Origin: a virus
DNA length: 31,165 nt
IMG/VR virus record: IMGVR_UViG_3300025131_000252
Location: 1 to 31,165 of that record
Reading direction: 5' to 3' (one strand)
The translations under genes and the position numbers were made by a program. This document shows, in pieces, positions 31,110 through 31,165 of the stretch (positions within the stretch are counted from its first letter, which is position 1; each line of letters starts with the position of its first letter). The notes beneath the pieces were generated by a model. The model had not been told where the DNA came from and did not search any database. It saw nothing but the letters and a program-made list of their open reading frames with translations.

Positions 31110-31165
31110 GTGCAAGAGCTACACACAGACTACTATATCAATAAGTTGGTTGGCTGGGTTGAAGA
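31110..31165 (+). CDS. Start of an unknown gene (3' end cut off)
   Basis: An open frame runs to the right edge from GTG 31110, which has GGAG six bases upstream. An in-frame ATG at 31098 lies just after the likely transcription start but lacks a ribosome site. The visible product begins VQELHTDYYINKLVGWVE. It is too short to identify. The strong promoter P4 and its palindrome suggest a tightly regulated, probably early gene. Confidence 0.4.
   Translation, partial: MQELHTDYYINKLVGWVE

Overview
The window looks like about 31 kb from a tailed bacteriophage genome. Every gene I can support lies on the + strand. Coding is nearly gapless, with many ATGA, GTGA and TAATG stop/start overlaps, and no gap exceeds 100 bases. 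I found no tRNA, rRNA, insertion sequence or CRISPR array. The left edge carries two virion-like genes, the first with a C-terminus that resembles a contractile-tail baseplate hub, so a myovirus is likely. The T4-type helpers (gp32-like SSB, UvsX/RecA, gp41-like helicase, RNase H-like nuclease) support a myovirus-like replication core. Several small proteins resemble ones I remember from marine T4-like phages. A marine, Gram-negative host is an inference.

Layout. 1-3346: virion proteins. 3356-12160: replication and nucleotide block with a compact family A DNA polymerase, an FtsZ/tubulin-like protein, SSB, RecA/UvsX, a CMP/dCMP deaminase, a 5'-3' nuclease, a DnaB-type helicase and a B12-dependent (class II) ribonucleotide reductase. 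12165-16917: GroES-like co-chaperonin, ThyX, a small conserved phage protein, an adenylosuccinate synthetase-family enzyme (PurA/PurZ type), a lytic transglycosylase, a possible Rossmann protein, a possible nucleotidyltransferase and a very small protein. 16917-20333: a full PHP-containing DNA polymerase III alpha subunit. 20368-23797: ClpP-like protease, dUTPase, Dam-type methyltransferase, zinc ribbon protein, IMP dehydrogenase/GMP reductase-family enzyme, a small DNA-binding candidate and a mini sigma-region-4 protein. 23854-31043: acidic protein, membrane zinc metalloprotease, a membrane protein, a small unknown, an RHH-ClpP fusion, an amidase endolysin, a 501-residue unknown, GroEL and a coiled-coil membrane protein. 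A last gene runs off the right edge behind a strong promoter.

How it fits together. The phage seems to build its own dNTP supply: class II RNR, deaminase, dUTPase and ThyX make dTTP, and the PurA/PurZ-like and GuaB/GuaC-like enzymes redirect purines. It replicates with a family C polymerase plus a small family A polymerase. It also carries a private GroEL/GroES pair and at least three proteases (two ClpP-like, one membrane metalloprotease). Transcription seems to use sigma70-like promoters, three of which share an A-tract upstream of the -35.

The most unusual items are the divergent FtsZ/tubulin homologue inside the replication cluster, the adenylosuccinate synthetase that mixes PurA and PurZ features, the exonuclease-free family A polymerase with an HDS motif C beside a complete DnaE, the RHH-ClpP fusion, and the zinc-finger/sigma-4 miniprotein. 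All family assignments come from reading motifs by eye. No database search was run.
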